Part shown: positions 1-7,698 of the stretch, one piece after another
Numbering within the stretch: the stretch's first letter is position 1
How the letters are laid out: the number at the start of each line of letters is the position of its first letter
NCBI GenBank assembly: GCA_011390515.1
Contig: JAABSJ010000014.1
Location: 1 to 50,781, forward strand
Length of the DNA: 50,781 bases
Direction of reading: 5' to 3'
Source of the DNA: Oscillatoria sp.
Lineage (GTDB): Bacteria; Cyanobacteriota; Cyanobacteriia; Cyanobacteriales; Laspinemataceae
Notes under the pieces: generated by a model
Told to the model about the DNA's origin: nothing
What the model saw: the letters and a program-made list of their open reading frames with translations, nothing else
Databases searched by the model: none
Made by a program: the position numbers and the translations under genes

Positions 1-38
1 AACCCATCGCTTGGGTTTTGAGCAAAAGAGTTTAGAGA

Positions 39-1028
39 TTAGGGTTCTGCATTTTCCTCCACTCCCGGCGAAAAGAACCAATTGTCAATGCCTTTGCGGA
101 TATCTTGGCCAAAAATCGTCACAATAATCGTCACAATAATCGCCAGAATCCCTACATAGAGCATATAGAGATTTATTGGATCACGAGGGGGCTGCGGTGG
201 CAAGGGTTTGACCCCTTGGGGAACCGGCAACAAGGCTAAAAACTCCTCAATGGTTTGGGGGCGATCGCCATAATCCAACTCCATCCCCTCACGAATCGCC
301 CGATTCGTTTCAGCACTCACCCCGGGGATGTCCGGCAACTTCTGACGCTTTCGCTGCAAATTCACCCGCTTTTGGGCATTAGGGGGGACATCCCCCGATA
401 ACAGATTGTAGAGAGTCGCCGCCAAAGCATAGACATCGGAATACGGTTGCGCCTGCTCATTGGGATCATAAAGCTCCAGGGGGCTAAACCCATTGGTATT
501 GCTCGAATCAATCGAGGTTAGGGTCTCATCAAACCCTTTCGTCACCCCAAAATCAATCAGCACTGCCTCGGATTTTCCCGCCCGCAGCATGATATTGGCG
601 GGCTTAATATCCCTATGCACCCACCCCTCCTGATGCACCACCGTTAACGCCTCTCCCACCTGGCGGATATAGGTCAACACCTCCTCCTCGGGCAGGGTTT
701 TCGTGGGCAAACTGGCTAAATCATCCCCCGCTACAAACTCCATGACAATAAACGCCTGAGCCCGTTCCAGAAATGAGTCCAAACACCGGACAATATTGGG
801 ATGATGGCAACGCGCCAACCGCACCGCCTCCTTAATCAGCTTATTATTTAACTTGTCCCGTTTGTCTGGGGTCAGTTGCGCCAAAACGTCATCCCGCAGG
901 GTCTTGATCACGACGCGATCGCATCCTTTGCGTTGCGCCAGATAACTAATCCCCACCCGCCCTTGATTGAGCGATCGCAGCACTTGATAGTCTCCCCCGT
1001 GCAGAGTCTCATCCGCTTGCAAACTCAT
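39..1028 (-). CDS. Membrane-anchored serine/threonine protein kinase (Hanks type)
   Basis: Eukaryotic-type Ser/Thr kinase of 329 residues. The kinase domain spans about residues 14-268: ATP-binding Lys42 in VVIKTL, catalytic loop HRDIKPAN (Asp140, Asn145), metal-binding Asp159 in DFG, and an activation segment ending in a degenerate SPLE motif. The glycine loop is atypical (NQGRVG, first Gly missing). A proline-rich linker (about 272-283) leads to one transmembrane helix (about 287-307) and a short tail, so the kinase domain should face the cytoplasm; no extracytoplasmic sensor is present. The ATG has a good GAGGAG ribosome site five bases upstream. Substrate unknown. It is encoded alone and oriented away from the neighbouring gene. 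Confidence 0.93.
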   Translation of the reverse strand: MSLQADETLHGGDYQVLRSLNQGRVGISYLAQRKGCDRVVIKTLRDDVLAQLTPDKRDKLNNKLIKEAVRLARCHHPNIVRCLDSFLERAQAFIVMEFVAGDDLASLPTKTLPEEEVLTYIRQVGEALTVVHQEGWVHRDIKPANIMLRAGKSEAVLIDFGVTKGFDETLTSIDSSNTNGFSPLELYDPNEQAQPYSDVYALAATLYNLLSGDVPPNAQKRVNLQRKRQKLPDIPGVSAETNRAIREGMELDYGDRPQTIEEFLALLPVPQGVKPLPPQPPRDPINLYMLYVGILAIIVTIIVTIFGQDIRKGIDNWFFSPGVEENAEP

Positions 1029-1441
1029 GAATTCTCCTCGACCTGACTCACCTCCTCTATGTTAATCGGAAGTTGTAGTCCAGAGCCAATCAATTCGTGG
1101 CAAAAAATCTTGCTGCCGGTTCATGGGCGGATTTGTGGGAACCGCTATATATCTATTAAATGTTGTGAGGCTTTACAGACTAGCCCTGTCAAGGTGTATT
1201 TGGACAGGCGCTTCTCGAAGCGCGGCTACATTCCATAACTCTTTGGGGTGATTAAATTGCTCTTATGGACAGGCGCTTCTCGAAGCGCGGCTACATGAGA
1301 TATCGTGGATGAAGCAGTTGTATTAAGAAATTAATGTATAAAATTTGTCTAAAATGAAGGGTTGCTGTTTAGAGGGATAACATTGTGTCTAATTTAAAAA
1401 TATAATGAATACCAATTTGATGACCTGAGTCTCAACTCATG
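1029..1441. other. Gene-free spacer with short dispersed repeats
   Basis: Separates the kinase from the RusA-fusion gene. It holds a 31-base direct repeat present twice (1201-1231 and 1266-1296), each containing the small hairpin GCGCTTCTCGAAGCGC. The motif AGCCCTGTCAAGGTGTATTT (1184-1203) recurs at about 6015. I see no coding sequence. The kinase promoter should lie near 1030-1100, but no clear -35/-10 pair stands out. Confidence 0.6.
1201..1296. repeat. Two direct copies of a 31-base hairpin repeat
   Basis: Copies at 1201-1231 and 1266-1296 are identical over 31 bases and each contains the self-complementary core GCGCTTCTCGAAGCGC followed by GGCTACAT. A related core (GAGAAGCGCGGGCTAC) is found at 9242-9257 inside a composite repeat, which suggests a dispersed family rather than a local duplication. 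Confidence 0.8.
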
Positions 1442-2434
1442 TCATGCGGACATCAGGTGTTCCATAGCCTCGATTTGAATTTTGACGCCGGTTTCTCCGT
1501 CGGGGATGTGCCGCCAACTGCCGAAGGGAATCTGTTTGAGGCTGTCGGATGAGAAGATTCCGGCACCGACTAAGGCATCGCACACACTGCCGATCGCATT
1601 GTCGCCATCTCCCCGATGTTTACCCCGTAAGATAATCCGCACCGCTGCTCTTTCAATGGGTAACTGCGGTAACGGATTCATCTGATTCACTTGCATGATG
1701 ATTTCTCCTTCCGCACGAAGTCTCCATTCCCGATATCGTTTGGGTAAAAATGTGCCATTGGAGGTCACCCGAGGACGCGCTTTGGGGGTGACTGACCCGG
1801 GAATCCATAGGGTGATGGTTCTCACGGTCCGTTGAGCATCCGGTGGGGTGGGTGGCGCTGTCTCTTGGGGTTTGGCTTTTCGCGGTTCGGTTCGCAAAAT
1901 TCGCGATCGCCCTTCGGGTTTGGAGCGTTGTAGCAACGAGACAAAGGTGAGTCGCTGGGCTGACTCAGACAGCAGTTGAGCATTCACCACTAACGGAGGT
2001 TCGGACATCTCTTCCCTGATGCCGGTGTCCGTTGCAGACTCTTCTCTTTCCTGGGTTTCCCCCGGCAAATCATCGGTGACCCGACTGGGACCGATCGCCG
2101 GGTCTTGTTTGACCGAGGGCCATCCCTGGGCCATTTCCATATAGGTTTGTGCGGTGGCCTCTGGAACGTTACAATAACCGGCTAACCAGACCTGCCATTT
2201 TTGCGCGGGGACCCGAAGTTTGGCCTGGAGTAGGAGTTGTCCGGCGGTGCAAGCGTGCAAAAGTCCGATCGCCACCGACTGTTGACAGCGTTCATGTTCG
2301 CGATTAATTTGGGCCGCTAGTGCGTTCAAGGGGAGCATCCCGGGGGTGGATTGTCCCTGGCGATCGCCTTCTAAGGGCAGCGTTTGGCGGGTTTGCGAAT
2401 CGATGGGGTGGAAGATGGAGGTCGTCGGTGGCAT
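1442..2434 (-). CDS. DUF3102-like / RusA-type Holliday-junction resolvase fusion
   Basis: Protein of 330 residues with two recognisable parts. Residues about 40-105 (start INREHERCQQ, end QTYMEMAQGW) resemble DUF3102, a helical domain of phage and plasmid proteins. Residues about 205-325 resemble RusA endonucleases: the early K.RPR motif, the YREW segment and the acidic core GKHRGDGDNAIGSVCDAL, which carries the metal-binding Asp residues of RusA (family GD.DN...D.L). The middle, about 110-200, is low-complexity and probably a linker. The start is set at the first ATG; the in-frame TTG two codons earlier lacks support. RusA resolves Holliday junctions in prophages; here no other phage gene is adjacent, so the role is uncertain. 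Confidence 0.75.
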   Translation of the reverse strand: MPPTTSIFHPIDSQTRQTLPLEGDRQGQSTPGMLPLNALAAQINREHERCQQSVAIGLLHACTAGQLLLQAKLRVPAQKWQVWLAGYCNVPEATAQTYMEMAQGWPSVKQDPAIGPSRVTDDLPGETQEREESATDTGIREEMSEPPLVVNAQLLSESAQRLTFVSLLQRSKPEGRSRILRTEPRKAKPQETAPPTPPDAQRTVRTITLWIPGSVTPKARPRVTSNGTFLPKRYREWRLRAEGEIIMQVNQMNPLPQLPIERAAVRIILRGKHRGDGDNAIGSVCDALVGAGIFSSDSLKQIPFGSWRHIPDGETGVKIQIEAMEHLMSA

Positions 2435-2662
2435 GAGCAACTAGCTTGGGTGGTTAGGGGCATCGGTTTCCAGACGCATCCGGATATCTTAACCTAGAGT
2501 TGAGATTCCTTCCAGAATTTAATCCCTGGATAAGGGCGATCGTCTGGGGGACTCTCCGGGAATTGACCGGATAGACTCTGGTTTTTCCGGAGTCGTTCCC
2601 TAGAAGTCTTCCACAGTTAACCCCGGGAATCCGCACATTCTTAGGACTTATGCAGATTTCAT

Positions 2663-2703
2663 TTGTCATTTGTCATTGGTCATTGGTCATTGGTCATTGG
2701 TCT
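2663..2703. repeat. Heptanucleotide tandem repeat (TCATTGG type)
   Basis: About five consecutive units of TCATTGG/TCATTTG. This belongs to the short tandemly repeated heptanucleotides known from filamentous cyanobacteria. Related arrays occur at about 23383-23428, 31072-31128 and 31176-31229 in this window. Confidence 0.9.
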
Positions 2704-2705
2704 TT

Positions 2706-2763
2706 TAGCCCGCGCAGGCGGGCTTCGTTTGTATAGCCCCACCCTTTAGGGTGCGGGTTTTTA
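2706..2763 (+). repeat. Family A dual-hairpin element, copy 1
   Basis: Two stem-loops in a row: AGCCCGC-GCAG-GCGGGCT, then a spacer (TCGTTTGTATAG), then CCCCACCC-TTTA-GGGTGCGGG followed by a T-run. Nine further copies or relics occur in the window (about 6867, 9212, 23481, 25138, 31897, 35995, 38301, 38503, 38602). In this orientation the second hairpin plus T-run looks like an intrinsic terminator on the plus strand. Confidence 0.85.
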
Positions 2764-2801
2764 CTATAACCACCCGATTTCGTATAAAACTGACTATATA
2801 A

Positions 2802-2842
2802 GTCATAGAGAAAGCGAGCATTTTGCTCGCTTTCTCTATGAC
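2802..2842. repeat. Perfect 19-bp stem, 3-base loop hairpin
   Basis: The arms 2802-2820 and 2824-2842 are exact reverse complements around a TTT loop, including GAGAAAGCGAGCA / TGCTCGCTTTCTC. It sits about 110 bases past the stop of the minus-strand SGNH gene. There is no T-run after it on either strand, so it is not a canonical intrinsic terminator. It may stabilise the 3' end of the O-acetylation transcript or be a mobile palindrome. Confidence 0.8.
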
Positions 2843-2953
2843 CAATTCTTCCAAAACTGGCGATATATACTGGGGCGACTTGGGGATGGGCGGAGGACCG
2901 AGGGCCTGGATGCAGGATTGCCAGCCGATCGCCCTTTCCCAGGACCCCAGTCT

Positions 2954-4081
2954 TCAAGGTTTTAACTCCTCCACGAAGGCGATCGCCTCTGTATTGGCAT
3001 TGGCCCAGGATTCGCGATCGCGCCGGATTTGGACGAGGTGGGGTTCTATGGTTTCTGGGGTCATCAGGACGCCGAAATCCGGGGAAACTGAGGCGATGTC
3101 ATGGTCAAATAGGCGATTGAGGACGAGATTGCCGACTTCTTGTCGATAATGGGAACTGTCCCAATAATAGGCCATCTCTTCGCTGATGGGTTCGCTGGAA
3201 ATGTAATGATAGCCGGAAAAATCCCAAACTGGGGCAATGGCCACCAATTCCCTTTTCCACTGTTCAAAATCATCCCAATGTCCCGCCATGCGTAAGGCTT
3301 CCCATTGGGTGGCATGAGAAGGAGAAATAAAGATTTGTAAGTCGATATTTCGACTGCGACAAATTTCCACTAACTCTCGGAAATCATTTAAAAACCCTTG
3401 GGATAATTTGAATCGAGGATAATATCCTTCTTCTCGGAAAAACCCATGAATCATGTTTTCAAATTCCTGGGGCAGGGGATGGTCCGGTTCGTTATTATGA
3501 ACGTAGCGAAAGCCATTGTCATGGTAGAGAAAATTTGCTTGCGATCGCCAGCTATTTTTGATAGTCCCTAAACTCGACCGGGTTACCCCTAAAGACAGGG
3601 TAACATTGAGCAATTCTTGGGGAGTTAGATTCTCTCGTTCTAAGCGGGCTTCTTCAAAGTCGGCTGGATGGGTTTTATATTCATTGAACATGAAGAAATC
3701 CACCCCTAGGACGACGGTTTTTAAATCCGGCTGGTTAGCCAAGGCATGGTCAAAATAGCGTTTGACTTCATACATATTCGGACCCACCAGCCCTAAATTG
3801 TAGGCGGGTTTCCCGTCAGCTAGGGCGGGATGTTTTGGGTCCAGCCCTAAATCGGTGCGGGATGAGCCTAATAAAATGGTTTTCGGGGCGATGCGCGTGA
3901 CTGAAGTGGCTTTAAACAGGCGAACATGATTAAATTGTTCGGTTCTTAAGCGATTCAGTCGCCATTCCGGGCTATTCATCACCCCGTATGGATCTACGCC
4001 AATATTGAATAAGCCAACGGCTAATAATCCGGGTATGGTGAGGCCAAAAAAGGCGCGGTTAAATTGACGATAATTTTTCAT
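2954..4081 (-). CDS. SGNH-like protein, partner of the MBOAT O-acyltransferase
   Basis: Protein of 375 residues with an N-terminal membrane anchor (about 9-28), so the rest should face the periplasm. It has the block I motif LLGSSRTD (nucleophile probably Ser74) and the C-terminal WDSSHY block (Asp and His near 309-312), the Ser/Asp/His set of SGNH hydrolases and of AlgX/AlgJ/DltD-like acetyltransferases. The gene begins 15 bases after the MBOAT stop and is surely co-transcribed. By analogy with alginate and cellulose acetylation, the MBOAT would pass acetyl groups across the membrane and this protein would transfer them to an exported polysaccharide. The polysaccharide is not identified; no glycosyltransferases are adjacent. 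Confidence 0.8.
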   Translation of the reverse strand: MKNYRQFNRAFFGLTIPGLLAVGLFNIGVDPYGVMNSPEWRLNRLRTEQFNHVRLFKATSVTRIAPKTILLGSSRTDLGLDPKHPALADGKPAYNLGLVGPNMYEVKRYFDHALANQPDLKTVVLGVDFFMFNEYKTHPADFEEARLERENLTPQELLNVTLSLGVTRSSLGTIKNSWRSQANFLYHDNGFRYVHNNEPDHPLPQEFENMIHGFFREEGYYPRFKLSQGFLNDFRELVEICRSRNIDLQIFISPSHATQWEALRMAGHWDDFEQWKRELVAIAPVWDFSGYHYISSEPISEEMAYYWDSSHYRQEVGNLVLNRLFDHDIASVSPDFGVLMTPETIEPHLVQIRRDRESWANANTEAIAFVEELKP

Positions 4082-4096
4082 GAGAAACCCCCTGAT

Positions 4097-5569
4097 TTAA
4101 AACTGGAAGTAGAGAAATTCAGAAATTCGGTTTAGGGAAAGCAGACAGGCGATCGCCACTCCACTGAGTCCGACAGCCCATGCGGTAGTCGGTTTAAAGC
4201 GTTCGACCATTTGTTGGGTATTGGGTAACAAAACGGCTCCCATTAAGACCACTCCCAAAATCACAAAGCTTTGGCGGTAATTGCCTGGGAGAGCAGGGAG
4301 TTCAGCGACTTCTCGAAACTGCACAATGGATTGAGGTAACCAGCCTAATAAGGGTTGAAAATCAGGGGTTAAAATAATCCCTTTTAAGCCCACAGCGGCT
4401 TGGATAATTTGTCCGGCTTGGGTGATATTTTCGGCGCGAAAGACGACCCAACTGAACACGACGGCGATAAAGGTAATCGCCCAGGCGATCGCCCCGGGCA
4501 GTTTAAGTCCCAAGCGTCGCCACCCGTGATTGATGACGAGGAAACTGCCATGCAACCATCCCCAGAGAATATAGGTCCATCCCGCCCCATGCCACAATCC
4601 ACCGAGTAGCATGGTAATCAGCAGATTGATATATCGGCGCACTTCTCCTCGACGACTACCCCCGAGAGAAATGTAGAGGTAGTCTCGCAGAAAGAAGGAT
4701 AGGGTAATGTGCCACCGTCGCCAGAAGTCTACAATGGAGGTGGATTTATAGGGCGAATCAAAGTTAATCGGCAGGCGGAAGTTGAACATCCATCCTAAGC
4801 CGATCGCCATATCGGAATAGCCCGAAAAATCAAAATACAGTTGGAGGGTATAGGCGATCGCCCCCACCCAGGCTTCGATAAAAGTGACAGAATCCGCCTG
4901 CTCAAACACCGCCCCCACCCAAGGGGAAACGGTATCCGCAATTAGCACTTTTTTACCCAATCCTAGGATAAAAAAGCTCAAGCCAATGGCAACATTTTTA
5001 TGGGAAAATACAAAATTGCGGAGTTTTTTAAATTGCGGAATAAGTTCGTTATGTCGTAAAATTGGCCCCGCAATCAGTTGCGGGAAGAAGGTGACAAATA
5101 GGCTATAGGACACCAAGTCATATTGATAATCTTTGGTTTGTCCCCGATAAGCATCGACTAAATAAGCGATTTGCGTGAAACTGTAAAAGGAAATTCCTAA
5201 CGGCAGTTCGATGGCAGGAACGGGAAACTGGGTTTGAAAGAGTCCATTAATCGAGGCAATCAAAAACCCTGCATATTTGTAATACCCCAGAATTCCTAGA
5301 TTAAAAAGAACCCCGGCCCATAATAAGGTTTTGGCCTTTTTGGTTCCGGGTTGTACCCCATCTATCCACCGCCCAAAGTAATAGTTACCCAGGACAGAAA
5401 TCACCAACAGGGGTATGTAACTGATTCGCCAGTATCCATAAAAGACGAGGGAGGCAAAGAGGAGCCATAACGTTGCAGCCTTGACCTGACGATAGGCACT
5501 TAACCCGAAGAAAACAATCAGGGCAAGGGGTAAAAAGATAAAGATGAATTCGTAAGAGTTGAATAACAA
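4097..5569 (-). CDS. MBOAT-family membrane O-acyltransferase (AlgI-like)
   Basis: Polytopic protein of 490 residues beginning LFNSYEF, the normal N-terminus of AlgI-type MBOAT proteins. Hallmarks are YFDFSGYSDMAIGLG, FWRRWHITLSFFLRDYLYI and the active-site region GGLWHGAGWTYILWG with its invariant His near residue 325 plus a second His in WLHG. The start codon is TTG, chosen because the family N-terminus starts exactly there and no ATG is upstream in frame. AlgI proteins accept an acyl group on the cytoplasmic side and deliver it to a periplasmic acetyltransferase. First gene of a two-gene operon with the SGNH protein. Confidence 0.92.
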   Translation of the reverse strand: MLFNSYEFIFIFLPLALIVFFGLSAYRQVKAATLWLLFASLVFYGYWRISYIPLLVISVLGNYYFGRWIDGVQPGTKKAKTLLWAGVLFNLGILGYYKYAGFLIASINGLFQTQFPVPAIELPLGISFYSFTQIAYLVDAYRGQTKDYQYDLVSYSLFVTFFPQLIAGPILRHNELIPQFKKLRNFVFSHKNVAIGLSFFILGLGKKVLIADTVSPWVGAVFEQADSVTFIEAWVGAIAYTLQLYFDFSGYSDMAIGLGWMFNFRLPINFDSPYKSTSIVDFWRRWHITLSFFLRDYLYISLGGSRRGEVRRYINLLITMLLGGLWHGAGWTYILWGWLHGSFLVINHGWRRLGLKLPGAIAWAITFIAVVFSWVVFRAENITQAGQIIQAAVGLKGIILTPDFQPLLGWLPQSIVQFREVAELPALPGNYRQSFVILGVVLMGAVLLPNTQQMVERFKPTTAWAVGLSGVAIACLLSLNRISEFLYFQF

Positions 5570-6139
5570 GGTCTTTTTTTCCGATGTTTTCTTTCTACAG
5601 GTTTAGTGTGCCTGAAACCTTGGAGATCGTCATCTCCTCTTAGGGGTTGTTTAATGGGCAAATTTGGAGTAGAGTATTAGTTTTGGGACTTCAAGTTATA
5701 TATGGCGTCCCTAAATCATTCGGACAAGGGATCTAAGTCGAAGAGTCTTGTCGTGCATTCGTCCAGTAGGTATAGCTTTGGTGTGCGGCGATCGCGCTTT
5801 CCTCACTCCCCTAAATGGACGGGAATAACTGTGGGAACCGCTATTAGGTCATCCTCGGAACTTCCTGACCGCAAATCGGTGTTTGAGTCCCTGGGGTTCC
5901 CCTCCAGGGTTTCCACTCTGATTCGGGTATTGTTCCTGACGTGCGATCGCAAGATATCGGCTTCAGACAGTCCCGCTAAAATTTCATAAATTGATGAGTC
6001 TATACTCTACTCTAGCCCTGTCAAGGTGTATTTGTAGGGGCTTCAATGGGATCGCCTGAGCGTCACCCTCGGATATCTCTCCCCTGTTTTTGCGTCCATA
6101 ATAGGGAGTCAAGATTGAGAAAAATCATAACATCCAGCA
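5570..6139. other. Gene-free spacer between divergent genes
   Basis: Lies between the O-acetylation operon (leftward) and the rhomboid gene (rightward), so both promoters should be here. A 95-codon open frame inside it has no family features and is not called. The string AGCCCTGTCAAGGTGTATTT near 6015 repeats the one at 1184. GTGGGAACCGCTAT (about 5831) also has a near copy at about 1137 (TGGGAACCGCTATA), pointing to a decayed dispersed element shared by the two spacers. Confidence 0.5.
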
Positions 6140-6868
6140 ATGATACCTATTGATGATAATCTCCCCAATCGTTATCCGCCCTTGGTCACTTATGGCCTGA
6201 TTGGGTTAAATGTGGCCCTGTTTGTGATGGAACTCCGATTAGAGGCAATGGGCCAACTCGGGGACTTTTTGCAAAGTTGGGGCGTCGTCAGCGATCGCAT
6301 GACTTCGGTGGTCACTGATGCCATCCGCAATCCCAGTCCTGCCGCCTGGGTTGCCTTAATTGTCATGTCTGCCGGTCCCTTACTGTTCTCGATGTTTCTC
6401 CACAGCAGTTTTAGTCAAATTTTGGGGAATATGCTGTTTTTGTGGGTGTTTGGCAAGCGGATTGAAGAGATTCTCGGACATGGCCGCTTTTTACTATTTT
6501 ACCTAGTCTGTGGCATCCTCACGGCGATCGCTCAGGTGGCGATCGCCCCCAATTTAGCCGTCCCCATCATCGGGGCCAATGGCGCAATTTCTGCCATTCT
6601 GGGCGCTTATTTGCTAAACTTTCCTAAAGCTAAAATCGAAACTCTCTTACCCTTACTCATCCTATTTATTCCCATCGAAGTTCCCGCCTTGTTTTATCTG
6701 ATGTGGTGGTTTATTCAGCAGGCATTTTATGGCATTGGTCAACTCACCGTCCTGAGAATGGTCAACCCCACCAGCTTAGGCTATTGGGCGAATGGAGTTG
6801 GATTATTCATCGGGGCGGGATTAGTTTCTCTGTTGGTTAAATATAAACCCAAGACCGCTATTTATTAA
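6140..6868 (+). CDS. Rhomboid-family membrane protein, predicted catalytically inactive
   Basis: Protein of 242 residues with six or more transmembrane segments and clear rhomboid architecture: FLHSSFSQILGNMLFLWVFG (TM2 region), GHGRFLLFYLVCG, then the TM4 and TM6 motifs. However, the GxSG motif reads IIGANGAIS (Asn147 where the catalytic Ser belongs). The TM6 His motif (normally WAH..GG) reads YWANGVG (Asn218). The TM2 motif has His88 and Asn97 but Gln93 where a second His is common. Both dyad residues are therefore missing, so proteolysis is not expected and a pseudoprotease (iRhom/derlin-like binding or quality-control role) is more likely. The frame is intact and codon use normal, so it is not decaying. 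Confidence 0.88.
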   Translation: MIPIDDNLPNRYPPLVTYGLIGLNVALFVMELRLEAMGQLGDFLQSWGVVSDRMTSVVTDAIRNPSPAAWVALIVMSAGPLLFSMFLHSSFSQILGNMLFLWVFGKRIEEILGHGRFLLFYLVCGILTAIAQVAIAPNLAVPIIGANGAISAILGAYLLNFPKAKIETLLPLLILFIPIEVPALFYLMWWFIQQAFYGIGQLTVLRMVNPTSLGYWANGVGLFIGAGLVSLLVKYKPKTAIY

Positions 6869-6927
6869 AAAAACCCCGCACCCTAAAGGGTGGGGCTATA
6901 CAGACGAAGCCCGCCTGCGCGGGCTAA
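6867..6927 (-). repeat. Family A dual-hairpin element, copy 2
   Basis: Inverted relative to copy 1 and abutting the rhomboid stop codon. Read on the minus strand it gives the GC hairpin, the CCCCACCC/GGGTGCGGGG hairpin and then a run of seven T. It therefore lies as an intrinsic terminator at the end of the minus-strand DUF4278 gene and between two convergent genes. Confidence 0.85.
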
Positions 6928-7013
6928 GTAAGATAGAGTAATTGTAGGGTGGGCAGTACCCACCCTGCTCGTTTAATCAGTGTTCACCCTACTCCTTGGA
7001 ACTATGAAACCGT

Positions 7014-7307
7014 TTAAAATTTGGATAACTTATGGTTTTTAAAATCGGGCTGATTAACAGGTTTCATCTGAAGATTTACCCGGAAATCCGGGCAACTTTC
7101 TGCATTTGGACCCTGGGGATGTACGGCACAGAGTAAGTGGGGATCTCCGGAGTAAAAGTGACAACGCTCGCACTCTGTCAGTTGTTCTGAAAAGTCCCCT
7201 TGTTGGAACTGCCAAGACTTACCCCGATAAATTCCAGAAATTTTTCCCGGTGGTGTTTTCACCGGAGGAGTTAAATCATAGCTGACACCACGATAATAAA
7301 GTTTCAT
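7014..7307 (-). CDS. DUF4278 domain protein with C-terminal Cys motif
   Basis: Small cyanobacterial protein of 97 residues. The N-terminus MKLYYRGVSYDL plus the G.YRG.SW segment is the DUF4278 signature. The C-terminal half has a conserved-looking pattern, CERCHFYSGDPHLLCAVHP followed by NAESCPDF, with four Cys and two His that could bind a metal. The start is set at the Met of MKLYYRG because an AGGTGAG site lies just upstream and the family starts here; a further in-frame Met nine codons upstream is less likely. Function unknown. Confidence 0.8.
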   Translation of the reverse strand: MKLYYRGVSYDLTPPVKTPPGKISGIYRGKSWQFQQGDFSEQLTECERCHFYSGDPHLLCAVHPQGPNAESCPDFRVNLQMKPVNQPDFKNHKLSKF

Positions 7308-7619
7308 CAATCTCACCTGTTCGCGATCGAGCATTTCATGAAGTTCTAGGCAACTGAGTCTTTAATCCAAATCTACCCAATGGTAGATGTCAAAAAATAG
7401 GAATTGAGGTAGACTCCCTAAATCCGCAACTCATTTCTTCATCTGCTTGATCCTGACATCCGGAAACCGGCGATCGCACTGATCCCCAGGATGAGTTCCC
7501 GTCAACTTTTTGGAAAACTTGCCACCGAACCCGGGATTTTTGCTCATCCCGGGTGCGATCGCTTCAGAAGTCAGTGCATTCTCAATCCAGAACACACCGA
7601 ATTACCCAAAACCCTCAAA

Positions 7620-7698
7620 AGACCTCTTGCAAAATACTGGAGAGATCCCCCCAACCCCCCTTAAGAAGGGGGGCTTAAGAGAATTTTGCAAGAAGTCT
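7620..7698. mobile_element. Family B MITE, copy 1 (79 bp)
   Basis: Terminal inverted repeats AGACCTCTTGCAAAAT (7620-7635) and ATTTTGCAAGAAGTCT (7683-7698) match at 15 of 16 positions. The interior carries the G-rich stem CCCCCCTTAAGAAGGGGGG. Too short to encode anything. Its right edge forms the TAG stop codon of the neighbouring thioredoxin-TPR gene. Two more copies lie at 21050-21211. Confidence 0.85.

Noticed and set aside
2454-2957. Two minus-strand open frames of 71 and 87 codons
   Set aside because: They run through the heptanucleotide array and the dual-hairpin element and have no domain or signal; they are chance frames.
5702-5989. 95-codon open frame in the spacer before the rhomboid gene
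   Set aside because: Ser/Arg-rich composition without domain features, and it overlaps repeat-like sequence.
7620-7698. Ordinary intrinsic terminator
   Set aside because: Although it contains a GC-rich stem, the 16-base terminal inverted repeats and the near-identical copies at 21 kb show it is a mobile element.
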